From JAVXTH01 sp036641395 (GTDB lineage Bacteria > Bacillota_I > Bacilli_A > Erysipelotrichales > Erysipelotrichaceae): DNA of 38,852 nt. This document shows positions 1-7,422 of this stretch, in pieces; the stretch's first letter is position 1, and each line of letters opens with the position of its first letter. The translations under genes and the position numbers were made by a program. Below the pieces are notes generated by a model. It did not search any database and had not been told where the DNA came from. It worked only from the letters and a program-made list of their open reading frames with translations. The stretch is from the NCBI GenBank assembly GCA_036641395.1, contig JAVWEY010000012.1, positions 1-38,852 on the forward strand, in the 5' to 3' direction.

Positions 1-282
1 AACGCAAAAAGCGATCTTGAAGATATCATTCTCCTCTGTAGGACATCAAATACAAAAGAACTGCAGGACTTTTCTAATACACTCTGCGAATGGAAACAGG
101 AAATTATTAATTCATTCATAAAGATACCATCGATTAATAGGAAGATGAATAATGCCCTCATAGAGAACAGAAATAAATCAATCAAGTTACTGAAACATAG
201 TAGTAATGGCTATACAAACTGGAACCGTTTTAGATCAAGAGTTCTATATTCACTAAATGATGATATTCATATGAAACTTTAA
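1..282 (+). CDS. ISL3 family transposase, C-terminal fragment (cut by window edge)
   Basis: This is an open frame from the first base to a TAA at 280-282, giving 93 residues. The C-terminal part has the pattern typical of ISL3/DDE transposase tails: NNALIENRNKSIKLLK, then SNGYTNWNRFRSRVLY, matching the family form N-x-x-(V/I)-E-x-x-N-x-x-I-K-x-(L/I)-K-R followed by G-(Y/F)-x-N-(F/W)-x-x-F-(R/K)-x-R. The catalytic core lies outside the window, so I cannot tell whether the element is intact. The family is recognised from this motif only. A second in-frame stop (TGA, 283-285) follows at once. Codon use is slightly richer in CTC/ATC/AGG than in the neighbouring genes, which fits a mobile origin. 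Confidence 0.8.
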   Translation, partial: NAKSDLEDIILLCRTSNTKELQDFSNTLCEWKQEIINSFIKIPSINRKMNNALIENRNKSIKLLKHSSNGYTNWNRFRSRVLYSLNDDIHMKL

Positions 283-582
283 TGAAAAAAAGTGCAAGAA
301 ATCCGATTGGACTCTTAACACTTCTTATCTCTTTACAGTTTGTGGGGGACGATTCACCCTACGTTATTCTATACCCCGTAGTTTGTATACCCCACCTTAT
401 TTTAGATTACCGTTTTATTCTATTAATACATAGAAATTAGTCTTTTATTTCAGGAATCTTAAGAACATTGCCTTCAGGATTTTTTTTGTTATATATGGCT
501 TTGATGATATAAATTCATTACTTTCTTAAGAGTTGAAGTACTCTTTCAATATCGAAATAGTTGATAAGAACATATCTACTTC
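283..582. other. Gene-free stretch: IS flank plus short decayed coding remnant
   Basis: Between the transposase stop and the DUF1648 gene I see no complete gene. Bases 283 to about 420 probably contain the IS right end, but the partner end is not in the window, so no terminal inverted repeat can be confirmed. An overlapping 52-codon plus-strand frame (282-440) has no good ribosome site and looks like chance. On the minus strand, 437-514 reads IYIIKAIYNKKNPEGNV then LKIPEIKD and a stop, directly after an upstream in-frame stop. It has a protein-like composition and may be the tail of a gene destroyed by the IS. A weak hairpin (AAGAGT, TGAAGT loop, ACTCTT) lies at 528-545. Confidence 0.35.
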
Positions 583-1047
583 TCATTTTATTCTAATTAG
601 TTTAATGATATAAAAGGCAATTGAACCAAATTCTAAGATTAGAAATAATGGTAAAAACCAAGAAGGCAGAGATGTAGCTGTTGATTGCATCACAAACAGG
701 TAGCAGAAGAGTACTACCGTAATCAGTTTTACCGTTACAATCATACTTTTTAGCGTAGCATACACTCGGGCTTTGTTTTCTTCGTTAACATTTACTCCAG
801 TATTCCAAATTTGAGGAAACCGTTCAATCAAGGTAATCAACAAATAAAGTATAAACGCTACAATCGGAAAAGCCAAAAGTTCAACTTTACTGCCCCATCG
901 ATCAATAACGCCTGCTGCATTATAGTGGCCTGGAATTTGCTCTGGAAAGTTACCCCAATTAAACAGCAAGTAACAAAAAACACTTACCAAAAATATAACA
1001 GATAAGATATTTTTAAAAATATCGAGACGATTACTTTTTACTTTCAT
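583..1047 (-). CDS. DUF1648 (SdpI-like) integral membrane protein
   Basis: A 154-residue membrane protein. The N-terminal membrane segment (about 12-30) is followed by the DUF1648 signature: FPEQIPGHYNAAGVIDRWGS matches the family form (L/I)P-x-x-(V/I)P-x-H-(F/Y)-(N/D)-x-x-G-x-x-(D/N)-x-(W/Y)-G. Three more hydrophobic helices follow (about 56-75, 103-123 and 128-150). DUF1648 is the N-terminal module of SdpI-type immunity/signalling proteins, but the SdpI C-terminal region is absent. A role in toxin immunity is therefore not supported. The start is ATG at 1047 with GGAGG nine bases upstream. No adjacent ArsR-type regulator is present, although such a partner is common for this family. Confidence 0.75.
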   Translation of the reverse strand: MKVKSNRLDIFKNILSVIFLVSVFCYLLFNWGNFPEQIPGHYNAAGVIDRWGSKVELLAFPIVAFILYLLITLIERFPQIWNTGVNVNEENKARVYATLKSMIVTVKLITVVLFCYLFVMQSTATSLPSWFLPLFLILEFGSIAFYIIKLIRIK

Positions 1048-1092
1048 CTCATAAATCCTCCAATTAAATAAATAATCTTCATTTCAAATGGG

Positions 1093-2418
1093 TTATTCCT
1101 TTGTTAGAAGAACAACGCTTTCAATATGATAACTTTGTGGAAATAAATCAAAATTCTGAATTGCTTTTGAAGTATAGCCTAATTCATGGAAGCGATATAA
1201 ATCACGGGCAAGTGTACTTGGATCACATGATATATAAACCACCTTGCTAGGCAACATGTCAGCAATCGCTTGGATGGTTAACTCATCACAACCTTTACGA
1301 GGGGGATCAATCATCACCACATCAACAACCTTTAACTCATCCACCATTCGCTTTGCATAACTAGTTGCATCTTCACATATAAAATCAACATTTTCAATAT
1401 GATTAATTGCTGCATTTAACTTTGCATCATCAATTGCTTTCTCAACAATTTCAATACCCGTAACATGTTTCGCGTATTGTGCCATAAATAAAGATATTGT
1501 CCCTACTCCACAATATAAATCGAGTACTTCTTCCGTTCCTTTTAAGTCGGCAAAAGCAAGCGCCTTTTCATATAACTTAATCGTTTGTAGTGGATTAACT
1601 TGATAGAAAGACTTTGATGAAATATGAAACTGCAAACCATTTAATTCATCAATAATACTATCACTTCCATATAATACAAACTCTTTATCCCCTAAAATAA
1701 CATTATCTCCACGATCATTAATGTTTAAGATTACACTACAAATATTAGAATTATGAGCACATAACTCTGCAACAAATGCATCTAATTGAGATAATTCTTG
1801 TTTCTTACTAATTAAGACAACCATTATCTCATTGGTTGCGAAAGCATGTTTAATTAAAACATGACGAAGTTCATCAGCTAATTTATATTTTTCAATTAAC
1901 GCTTTACAATCCAGAGCGATTTCATTGATTGCTTTACTTTGAATGAAACATGTTTCATGATCAATGATAACATTGCTATTGGTACGATAGAAACCCATAA
2001 CTACTTTATCATCTACCCTACCCACTGGTATTTGGGCCTTGTTTCGATAATAATAAGGATCTTCCATATCAATCACTTCAGGTACAATTAAATCATTCTT
2101 CGCAACCCGTTTCATCAATTGCTGTACCTGTTGACCTTTAAAATGACGTTGTTCACTTTGTGACATATGTTGGATATGACAACCTCCACATTTATCAAAT
2201 AAAGGACATTTTGGTTGAACACGATTCACACTAGGAGTTACTAATTTAATTACTTTTCCATAACCATATGTTTTCTTTAACTTTAATACTTGAATTTGCG
2301 CTTCTTCTCCTACAATTAAGCCACTTACAAATAAGGGAAAGCCATCAACTTTCACTACTCCACTGCCATCATAGGTATAACTTTCACATCGTGCGCTTAT
2401 CACATCATTCTTCTGCAT
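1093..2418 (-). CDS. rlmD: 23S rRNA (uracil-C5)-methyltransferase, RlmD/RlmCD family
   Basis: At 441 residues this is the usual length for the TrmA/RlmD family. An N-terminal TRAM domain (about 1-60) is followed by an iron-sulphur cluster motif with C71, C77 and C80 (CPLFDKCGGC) and a probable fourth ligand in HETCF. The Rossmann methyltransferase domain has VLDLYCGVGTISLF for S-adenosylmethionine, DPPRKGCD, and the catalytic nucleophile C398 in YISCDPSTLARD. The catalytic base glutamate lies in SYHIESV near the C-terminus. The enzyme makes m5U in 23S rRNA. In Gram-positives one enzyme of this type (RlmCD) can modify two positions, which sequence alone cannot decide. The start is ATG with AGGAGG at 2424-2429, and an intrinsic terminator ends immediately upstream of that ribosome site. 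Confidence 0.92.
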   Translation of the reverse strand: MQKNDVISARCESYTYDGSGVVKVDGFPLFVSGLIVGEEAQIQVLKLKKTYGYGKVIKLVTPSVNRVQPKCPLFDKCGGCHIQHMSQSEQRHFKGQQVQQLMKRVAKNDLIVPEVIDMEDPYYYRNKAQIPVGRVDDKVVMGFYRTNSNVIIDHETCFIQSKAINEIALDCKALIEKYKLADELRHVLIKHAFATNEIMVVLISKKQELSQLDAFVAELCAHNSNICSVILNINDRGDNVILGDKEFVLYGSDSIIDELNGLQFHISSKSFYQVNPLQTIKLYEKALAFADLKGTEEVLDLYCGVGTISLFMAQYAKHVTGIEIVEKAIDDAKLNAAINHIENVDFICEDATSYAKRMVDELKVVDVVMIDPPRKGCDELTIQAIADMLPSKVVYISCDPSTLARDLYRFHELGYTSKAIQNFDLFPQSYHIESVVLLTKE

Positions 2419-2430
2419 CGAAACCTCCTA

Positions 2431-2451
2431 AAAAAAAGGGCAAAGCCCTTT
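2431..2451 (-). terminator. Intrinsic terminator between the 203-aa membrane gene and rlmD
   Basis: On the minus strand the stem AAAGGGC/GCCCTTT (2435-2441 with 2445-2451) closes a TTT loop and runs straight into an eight-T tract. It sits right behind the stop of the upstream gene. The T tract touches the AGGAGG of rlmD, so rlmD has no room for a promoter between terminator and ribosome site and may depend on readthrough. Confidence 0.85.
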
Positions 2452-2452
2452 A

Positions 2453-3064
2453 TTATTTTGTTGCCGGTACTTCTGGTGGCGTCATTAATGTATTCGCTAA
2501 TTTTTCATCAAGCGGTGTTGTCTTCACATCAATGGTAGCCTCACTTGCAGCTGCTGACTTAGATTTCACTACATAAATAGGTGCAATCGTTGTCTTATCA
2601 TCTGGGATTAGATTATAGACATTGACTTCAACATCATACATTTGACAATTCTTTTTATTTGTAAAATAAGTTTCAATTGGTAATACCGCAATTACTTTAT
2701 CATATGCTTGATTCATAATTGCTGTAATCTGATCCCCATTTAAATCATCATTCGTATTAATATTAATTCTTAATGTTGCTGTTTTAAGGTTTACATTAAC
2801 CCCTTCAACACCATCAAAAACTAAACTACCTTTTAATTCCTTAAGTTTCTTTTCACTTATTGCTGGATTCAAATCGTTCTCAAAACGATCTCCATTAACA
2901 GGTTCATCAGTATTTCCCATGGTTCCAAAAATAATATATAAAAGAATACATACTGGAATCATTACCACAACAAATCCCGTCCATAGAATATAATTATGTT
3001 TCTTTTTCCTCTTATTTGAAGGATTATTATTTTGCTTTGTGCTTTGAGAATTTGCTTTACTCAC
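2453..3064 (-). CDS. Single-pass membrane-anchored protein of unknown function
   Basis: I do not recognise this protein. With the start chosen here it has 203 residues. A short basic cytoplasmic head (KRKKKHNY) is followed by one strong membrane segment (about 25-46, ILWTGFVVVMIPVCILLYII) and a polar extracellular domain of about 150 residues. That domain ends in a low-complexity Ala/Ser/Lys-containing tail. Start choice: an ATG at 3070 leaves only two bases after AGGAGG (3073-3078), whereas the GTG at 3064 leaves eight, so GTG is preferred. It lies downstream of gatB on the same strand and ahead of rlmD, in the position where Bacillus carries unrelated yer genes. A 9-bp inverted repeat lies just upstream (3086-3115). 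Confidence 0.7.
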   Translation of the reverse strand: MSKANSQSTKQNNNPSNKRKKKHNYILWTGFVVVMIPVCILLYIIFGTMGNTDEPVNGDRFENDLNPAISEKKLKELKGSLVFDGVEGVNVNLKTATLRININTNDDLNGDQITAIMNQAYDKVIAVLPIETYFTNKKNCQMYDVEVNVYNLIPDDKTTIAPIYVVKSKSAAASEATIDVKTTPLDEKLANTLMTPPEVPATK

Positions 3065-3085
3065 ATGCATTCCCTCCTTGTTTCG

Positions 3086-3115
3086 ATAAGATAATCGATT
3101 AATTGTTTATCTTAT
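3086..3115. repeat. Perfect 9-bp inverted repeat upstream of the membrane-anchored gene
   Basis: ATAAGATAA (3086-3094) and TTATCTTAT (3107-3115) are perfect inverted arms around a 12-base spacer. No T tract follows on either strand, so it is not a normal terminator. It lies in the 5' region of the 203-aa gene and could be an operator or a leader hairpin. Confidence 0.45.
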
Positions 3116-3147
3116 TATCATATTGTACTAGAAAATAGATGATTTTA

Positions 3148-4572
3148 CTATCTTTTCTTTAACTCTTCTTGCACAAGTTTATTACTCATAGCCGGATTTG
3201 CTTGTCCTTTACTAGCTTTCATTACTTGTCCAACTAAGAAACCAACCGCACGATCTTTACCATTTTTAAAATCAAGGATTGATTGAGGATTATCATCTAA
3301 GACTTTCGTAATAATATCTAAAATAGCACTTGCATCACTCATTTGCTTCATGCCTTTTTCTTCTACTACCTGCTTAGGATCTTTACCCATCATTATTTCT
3401 TCAAAAACAATTTTAGCCTGTTTACCTGATATTTCTTGTGCTTTTATCATTCGAATCATTTCCGAAAGATAGTTTGGATTACAAGGATTATCTTTCACTA
3501 AAATATGATTCTTATTTAAGAAAGCATTTAATTCTGTAATAATCCAGTTTGCAACAAGTTTATACTCAACACAGTTTTTTACTACTTCATCATAGAAATC
3601 ACTGAGTTCTTTACTTGCGACTAAAACTTCTCCATCATTATTTGATAGTCCATATTCCTTTGTATAACGCTCATATCGCTCATCCGGTAATTCTCCTAAA
3701 TTAGCTTGAATGTTTTTAATCCAATCATCACTTAAACGAATTGGTGGAATATTTGGTTCAGGGAAAAATTTATAGTCAACATCTCCCTCTTTTTTACGCA
3801 TTTCGATTGTATTACGAGTTGCTTCATCAAAGCGGCGAGTTGCTTGAATTACAACTCCTCCTGATAAGATAAGATTTGTTTGTCGCTCTACTTCACATTC
3901 AATTGCTTTTTGCACATTACTAATTGAATTCAAGTTTTTAATTTCCGTTTTTACACCATATTCAGGATATCCATAAGGACGAATTGAAATATTCACATCA
4001 CAGCGCATACTTCCTTCTTCCATCTTTACATCACTTACATTTAAGTAATATAAAAGGGTTCTTAACTTTTCTACGTAAGCAGCTGCTTCAGCTCCACTAC
4101 GCATATCAGCTTCACTGACAATCTCAACTAGTGGTGTTCCAGCACGGTTAAAATCAATTAGCGTTCCCGCATTACTATGAAACTGTTTAGCTGTATCTTC
4201 TTCCATATGAATACGGTTAATACGTATTTTTTTATCTTCCTCTCCATCCTTAATCATGACATAGCCATTACTTCCTAAAGGATGAAATTGTTGCGTAATT
4301 TGAAAGCCTTTTGGTAAATCTGAATAATAATAATTCTTACGATCAAAGCGCACAAGTGGATCAATATCGCAGTGCATCGCAGTCGCTGCACGTATTGCTA
4401 ATTCAATTGCTTTCTTGTTAACACTTGGTAAAGTACCAGGATGTCCTAAATCAATTTCATTTACACAAGTATTCCCAACTTCACCAAAACTTACTGGTGC
4501 CGATGAAAACATCTTTGTTTTTGTTTTTAATTCACAGTGGATTTCTATTCCAATGACTGTCTCAAAATTCAT
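3148..4572 (-). CDS. gatB: Asp-tRNA(Asn)/Glu-tRNA(Gln) amidotransferase subunit B
   Basis: At 474 residues this is normal length for GatB. The N-terminal cradle domain opens with NFETVIGIEIHCELKTKTKM, the family hallmark. The PET112-like body contains FDRKNYYYSDLPKGFQITQ, and the C-terminal YqeY/tail domain ends in SNKLVQEELKKR. GatB binds the misacylated tRNA, phosphorylates the side chain and receives ammonia from GatA. The start ATG overlaps the gatA stop by four bases (ATGA), so the two are translationally coupled. No convincing terminator follows, so the transcript may continue into the next gene. Confidence 0.97.
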   Translation of the reverse strand: MNFETVIGIEIHCELKTKTKMFSSAPVSFGEVGNTCVNEIDLGHPGTLPSVNKKAIELAIRAATAMHCDIDPLVRFDRKNYYYSDLPKGFQITQQFHPLGSNGYVMIKDGEEDKKIRINRIHMEEDTAKQFHSNAGTLIDFNRAGTPLVEIVSEADMRSGAEAAAYVEKLRTLLYYLNVSDVKMEEGSMRCDVNISIRPYGYPEYGVKTEIKNLNSISNVQKAIECEVERQTNLILSGGVVIQATRRFDEATRNTIEMRKKEGDVDYKFFPEPNIPPIRLSDDWIKNIQANLGELPDERYERYTKEYGLSNNDGEVLVASKELSDFYDEVVKNCVEYKLVANWIITELNAFLNKNHILVKDNPCNPNYLSEMIRMIKAQEISGKQAKIVFEEIMMGKDPKQVVEEKGMKQMSDASAILDIITKVLDDNPQSILDFKNGKDRAVGFLVGQVMKASKGQANPAMSNKLVQEELKKR

Positions 4573-5990
4573 GCGTCCACCTTCTTTACTAAACCCGCTA
4601 AACCAGTTTCTTCCTCAATACACGTTGCGATATCAAATAAGGTTTGTTCATCCCATGGCTTCGCATTTAGATTAATACCGATTGGCATTCCTTCCACAAA
4701 TCCACTTGGAATCGTAATACTTGGATAACCTGAAAAATTACCTAACAACATGTGATTCTCTGCAACTAAATAAGCACTTGATAGTTTATCATCAAAATTA
4801 TCATCTTGATGAGGTGCAATACTTCCAGCGGCACTTGCAATTGTAACATCGTATTGATCTAATACTTTTTTTAGTTCTTCCACAACTAAACGGCGAACTT
4901 TTTGAGCTTTGCGAAATAATTTATCTTGATTCTCAACAAATAAAGAATAACTACCAATCACAAAACGTTTACGTACAGCACTTGAAAAGCCTTTGGTACG
5001 TGTTGCTATCATCACTTCTTCAACACTTTCGCCAGCTTCTCTCATACCAAAACGAATTCCATCTAAATTAGAATGATTTGCAGTTGCTTCTGAATTCGCA
5101 ATGATAAAATAGGTAGATAATAAAGCGTTCATTAAATCTTCAGGAAAAGATATATGTTCAACAATAGCTCCGCGTTTCTTTAACTTTTCGATTAACTCAT
5201 TAAATTGTTCCTTAATATCTTTATCATCAATTGCATTTTGAACATTATCAATAATCGCAATTCGTTTACCTTTTATATCCTTATTAATATGTTCACTATA
5301 AACTGGAACTGGTTTAAATGAACTAGTAAGATCACGATCATCTCTTCCAGCTAGCACCTCTAGTGTCTTAGCACTATCTAGTACATTATTACTCATTAAA
5401 CCAACATGATCTAATGATGAAGCATAAGGAATAACACCATAACGTGATATTCTTCCATAGGTAGGTTTTAAACCAACGACTCCATTATAAGCAGCCGGCT
5501 TACGAATTGAATCACCAGTATCGGTTCCTAATGCAACTGGTGCACAATCACTTGCAACCATAACGGCACTTCCTCCACTACTTCCACCAGATATACGATC
5601 CAAATCCCATGGATTATTTACCTTCCCAGTATAGGCATTTAAATTAGTACCACCCATGCCTAGTTCATCCATGCTTGCCTTCACACTAAAGATAGCTCCT
5701 GCTTTTTTTAGTTTTTCCACAACACAAGCATCATAAACTGGTACATAGTTATCTAAAATTCGACTTGAAGCGGTTGTTCTCATTCCTTTTGTTGAGATAT
5801 TATCCTTTAACACAACGGGGATCCCATATAAAGGTGCATTTGAATCAATTGATTGTAATCGTTCCAATTCTTTTGACATATCATACGTACTAACAACTGC
5901 ATTTAATTTATCTTTCGCTATTTTTGTATTTGCCTCAATTAATGCGATACGATCTTTTAAATCAAGTGCTTTCCAATCTGCAATCCTCAT
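4569..5990 (-). CDS. gatA: Asp-tRNA(Asn)/Glu-tRNA(Gln) amidotransferase subunit A
   Basis: At 473 residues this is a typical amidase-signature protein. The catalytic triad is visible: Lys62 (VVLKDNIS), cis-Ser137 within SGGSSGGSA (134-142), and the nucleophile Ser161, 24 residues further on as usual. The motif around the nucleophile reads GTDTGDSIRKPA, with Asp where most amidases have a second Gly. The DNA (GGT GAT TCA) confirms it. I believe a Gly-Asp-Ser form occurs in some relatives, so activity is still expected. GatA releases ammonia from glutamine for GatB. The start ATG shares one base with the gatC stop (TAATG). Confidence 0.97.
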   Translation of the reverse strand: MRIADWKALDLKDRIALIEANTKIAKDKLNAVVSTYDMSKELERLQSIDSNAPLYGIPVVLKDNISTKGMRTTASSRILDNYVPVYDACVVEKLKKAGAIFSVKASMDELGMGGTNLNAYTGKVNNPWDLDRISGGSSGGSAVMVASDCAPVALGTDTGDSIRKPAAYNGVVGLKPTYGRISRYGVIPYASSLDHVGLMSNNVLDSAKTLEVLAGRDDRDLTSSFKPVPVYSEHINKDIKGKRIAIIDNVQNAIDDKDIKEQFNELIEKLKKRGAIVEHISFPEDLMNALLSTYFIIANSEATANHSNLDGIRFGMREAGESVEEVMIATRTKGFSSAVRKRFVIGSYSLFVENQDKLFRKAQKVRRLVVEELKKVLDQYDVTIASAAGSIAPHQDDNFDDKLSSAYLVAENHMLLGNFSGYPSITIPSGFVEGMPIGINLNAKPWDEQTLFDIATCIEEETGLAGLVKKVDA

Positions 5991-6283
5991 TACTTCACCA
6001 CCTTAGGAACATGAACATATCCTTCTTTAACACTCATTACGTTACTTAAAGCATCATTAACACTTAATACTTGATCAACTTCATCTTCACGAATAAAACT
6101 CGTTTCATCTTCAAAAGGATAAACCATTTCTTCTACCCCATCCGTATTAATCTTATCAAGATAATCCATTTGTGATAATAATACCTTAAATTCATCCTGT
6201 AATTCATGAATCTCTTGATCACTCAAATCAAACATAATTTGATTTGCTAGTTTTTTAAAATACTCTTTATCGAATTGTTCCAT
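5990..6283 (-). CDS. gatC: Asp-tRNA(Asn)/Glu-tRNA(Gln) amidotransferase subunit C
   Basis: At 97 residues this is the standard size for GatC, the small belt subunit that wraps and stabilises GatA-GatB. The recognisable core is the helical start with LANQIMFDLSDQEI and LLSQMDYLDKINTDGVEEM, followed by the FREDEV-like IREDEVDQ stretch near the C-terminus. The start ATG has AGGAGG just upstream. The order gatC-gatA-gatB with one- and four-base overlaps is the classic operon arrangement. The gap to the upstream camS gene is 11 bases, so it belongs to the pcrA-ligA-camS transcript. Confidence 0.93.
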   Translation of the reverse strand: MEQFDKEYFKKLANQIMFDLSDQEIHELQDEFKVLLSQMDYLDKINTDGVEEMVYPFEDETSFIREDEVDQVLSVNDALSNVMSVKEGYVHVPKVVK

Positions 6284-6294
6284 AGTTCCTCCTG

Positions 6295-7422
6295 TTAAAT
6301 TAACATTGTTAAGTTAATCTTACTACTATTCTTATTTCTTGTCATGACCGCAATCGTTTCATTACTATTTAAGAAATTAATTCTTACTTCCATACCTTGA
6401 TCACTAAAATTATCAATCAATGATCCCGTATATTGAATTAATGCCTGACATTCCGTATAGGTTTTCGCCTGTATCGAAACATTAATATATAATGTATCAA
6501 TTTTCTTGTCAATATATAAACCCTTACCTATCAAAGAAACATCCTCTGGTAGAAACATATATAACGATTTACGCATTGTGTCAAAATGGGTTGCAGTTAC
6601 ATTATCAATGCTATCTCCTCGATCACTTGGAAATAAAACCCACTCTTCATCTATATCATTAAATTTAGAACTACGAGAATGTGCCCCAAAATAAGCATCA
6701 GAAATAAAGGAACCAGGTAGTGTTGTATCCGGTGATGACACATCAAATAAAGCTATGTAGATAGGCATTCCATCACCTACTTGTGGTTGACTTCTTAAAT
6801 AACTAACCACCTTACGTGCTGCTTCTTGTCCATATAATTTTAGGGTAGCATCTTCAATTCTCGTTACCTTTTCATAAACGACACCAGCTTCCGTTTTAGC
6901 TTCTTGTTTCTGTTCTGGCTGTAAGACAATCGCAATTGAAATAGCCGATAATTCATCTTTTGTTTTCTTAAAATCAATTTCATATATATCATCAACAATG
7001 ATTGGTGATTCAATCATTTCACCTTTTCCATTATCAAACATCGTTCCAAGTTTTGGATTCAACCCGATATCATTGGTAGCGGAAGTATCGTCTTTATTCG
7101 TTTTAACTTTTTGACGACCAATTAATTTTTGAACTTTCTTTAAATCTAAAACAGAACCTTCACTTTGAATATAATTATCACTTGAAAAATGATCTTTGCT
7201 CCGTTCATAAAGGCCTCGACCAATTTCAAATGAATCAAACATCGATCCTGCTCTTTTTGAAGAATGGATATTTCTTGAATCTGATGAAGTGATGGGAAGT
7301 TCCGCATTGTAATCTCCACTCACTAAAGCTTCTGTTTCTTTTTTCTCATCAGAATCATTCCTGCTACCACAACCTGCTAGCATTAAAGCACAGATCAAAC
7401 CAATCAATATTTTACTCTTCAT
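6295..7422 (-). CDS. camS: CamS family lipoprotein (sex pheromone precursor-like)
   Basis: 375 residues with a lipoprotein signal peptide: basic start, hydrophobic run and lipobox LAGC with Cys at about 18, followed by GSRND. The body matches the CamS/YerH family: the N-terminal GRGLYERSKDHFSSDNYIQ stretch, later PIYIALF and the PGSFI segment, then a C-terminal mixed domain. In enterococci and staphylococci the cleaved signal peptides of this family give peptide pheromones, whereas the mature lipoprotein has no settled role. The context between ligA and gatC is exactly that of Bacillus yerH. The start ATG overlaps the ligA stop (TAATG). Confidence 0.88.
   Translation of the reverse strand: MKSKILIGLICALMLAGCGSRNDSDEKKETEALVSGDYNAELPITSSDSRNIHSSKRAGSMFDSFEIGRGLYERSKDHFSSDNYIQSEGSVLDLKKVQKLIGRQKVKTNKDDTSATNDIGLNPKLGTMFDNGKGEMIESPIIVDDIYEIDFKKTKDELSAISIAIVLQPEQKQEAKTEAGVVYEKVTRIEDATLKLYGQEAARKVVSYLRSQPQVGDGMPIYIALFDVSSPDTTLPGSFISDAYFGAHSRSSKFNDIDEEWVLFPSDRGDSIDNVTATHFDTMRKSLYMFLPEDVSLIGKGLYIDKKIDTLYINVSIQAKTYTECQALIQYTGSLIDNFSDQGMEVRINFLNSNETIAVMTRNKNSSKINLTMLI

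Noticed and set aside
282..440. 52-codon plus-strand frame after the transposase
   Set aside because: It overlaps the transposase stop, has no ribosome site and reads like IS-end sequence.
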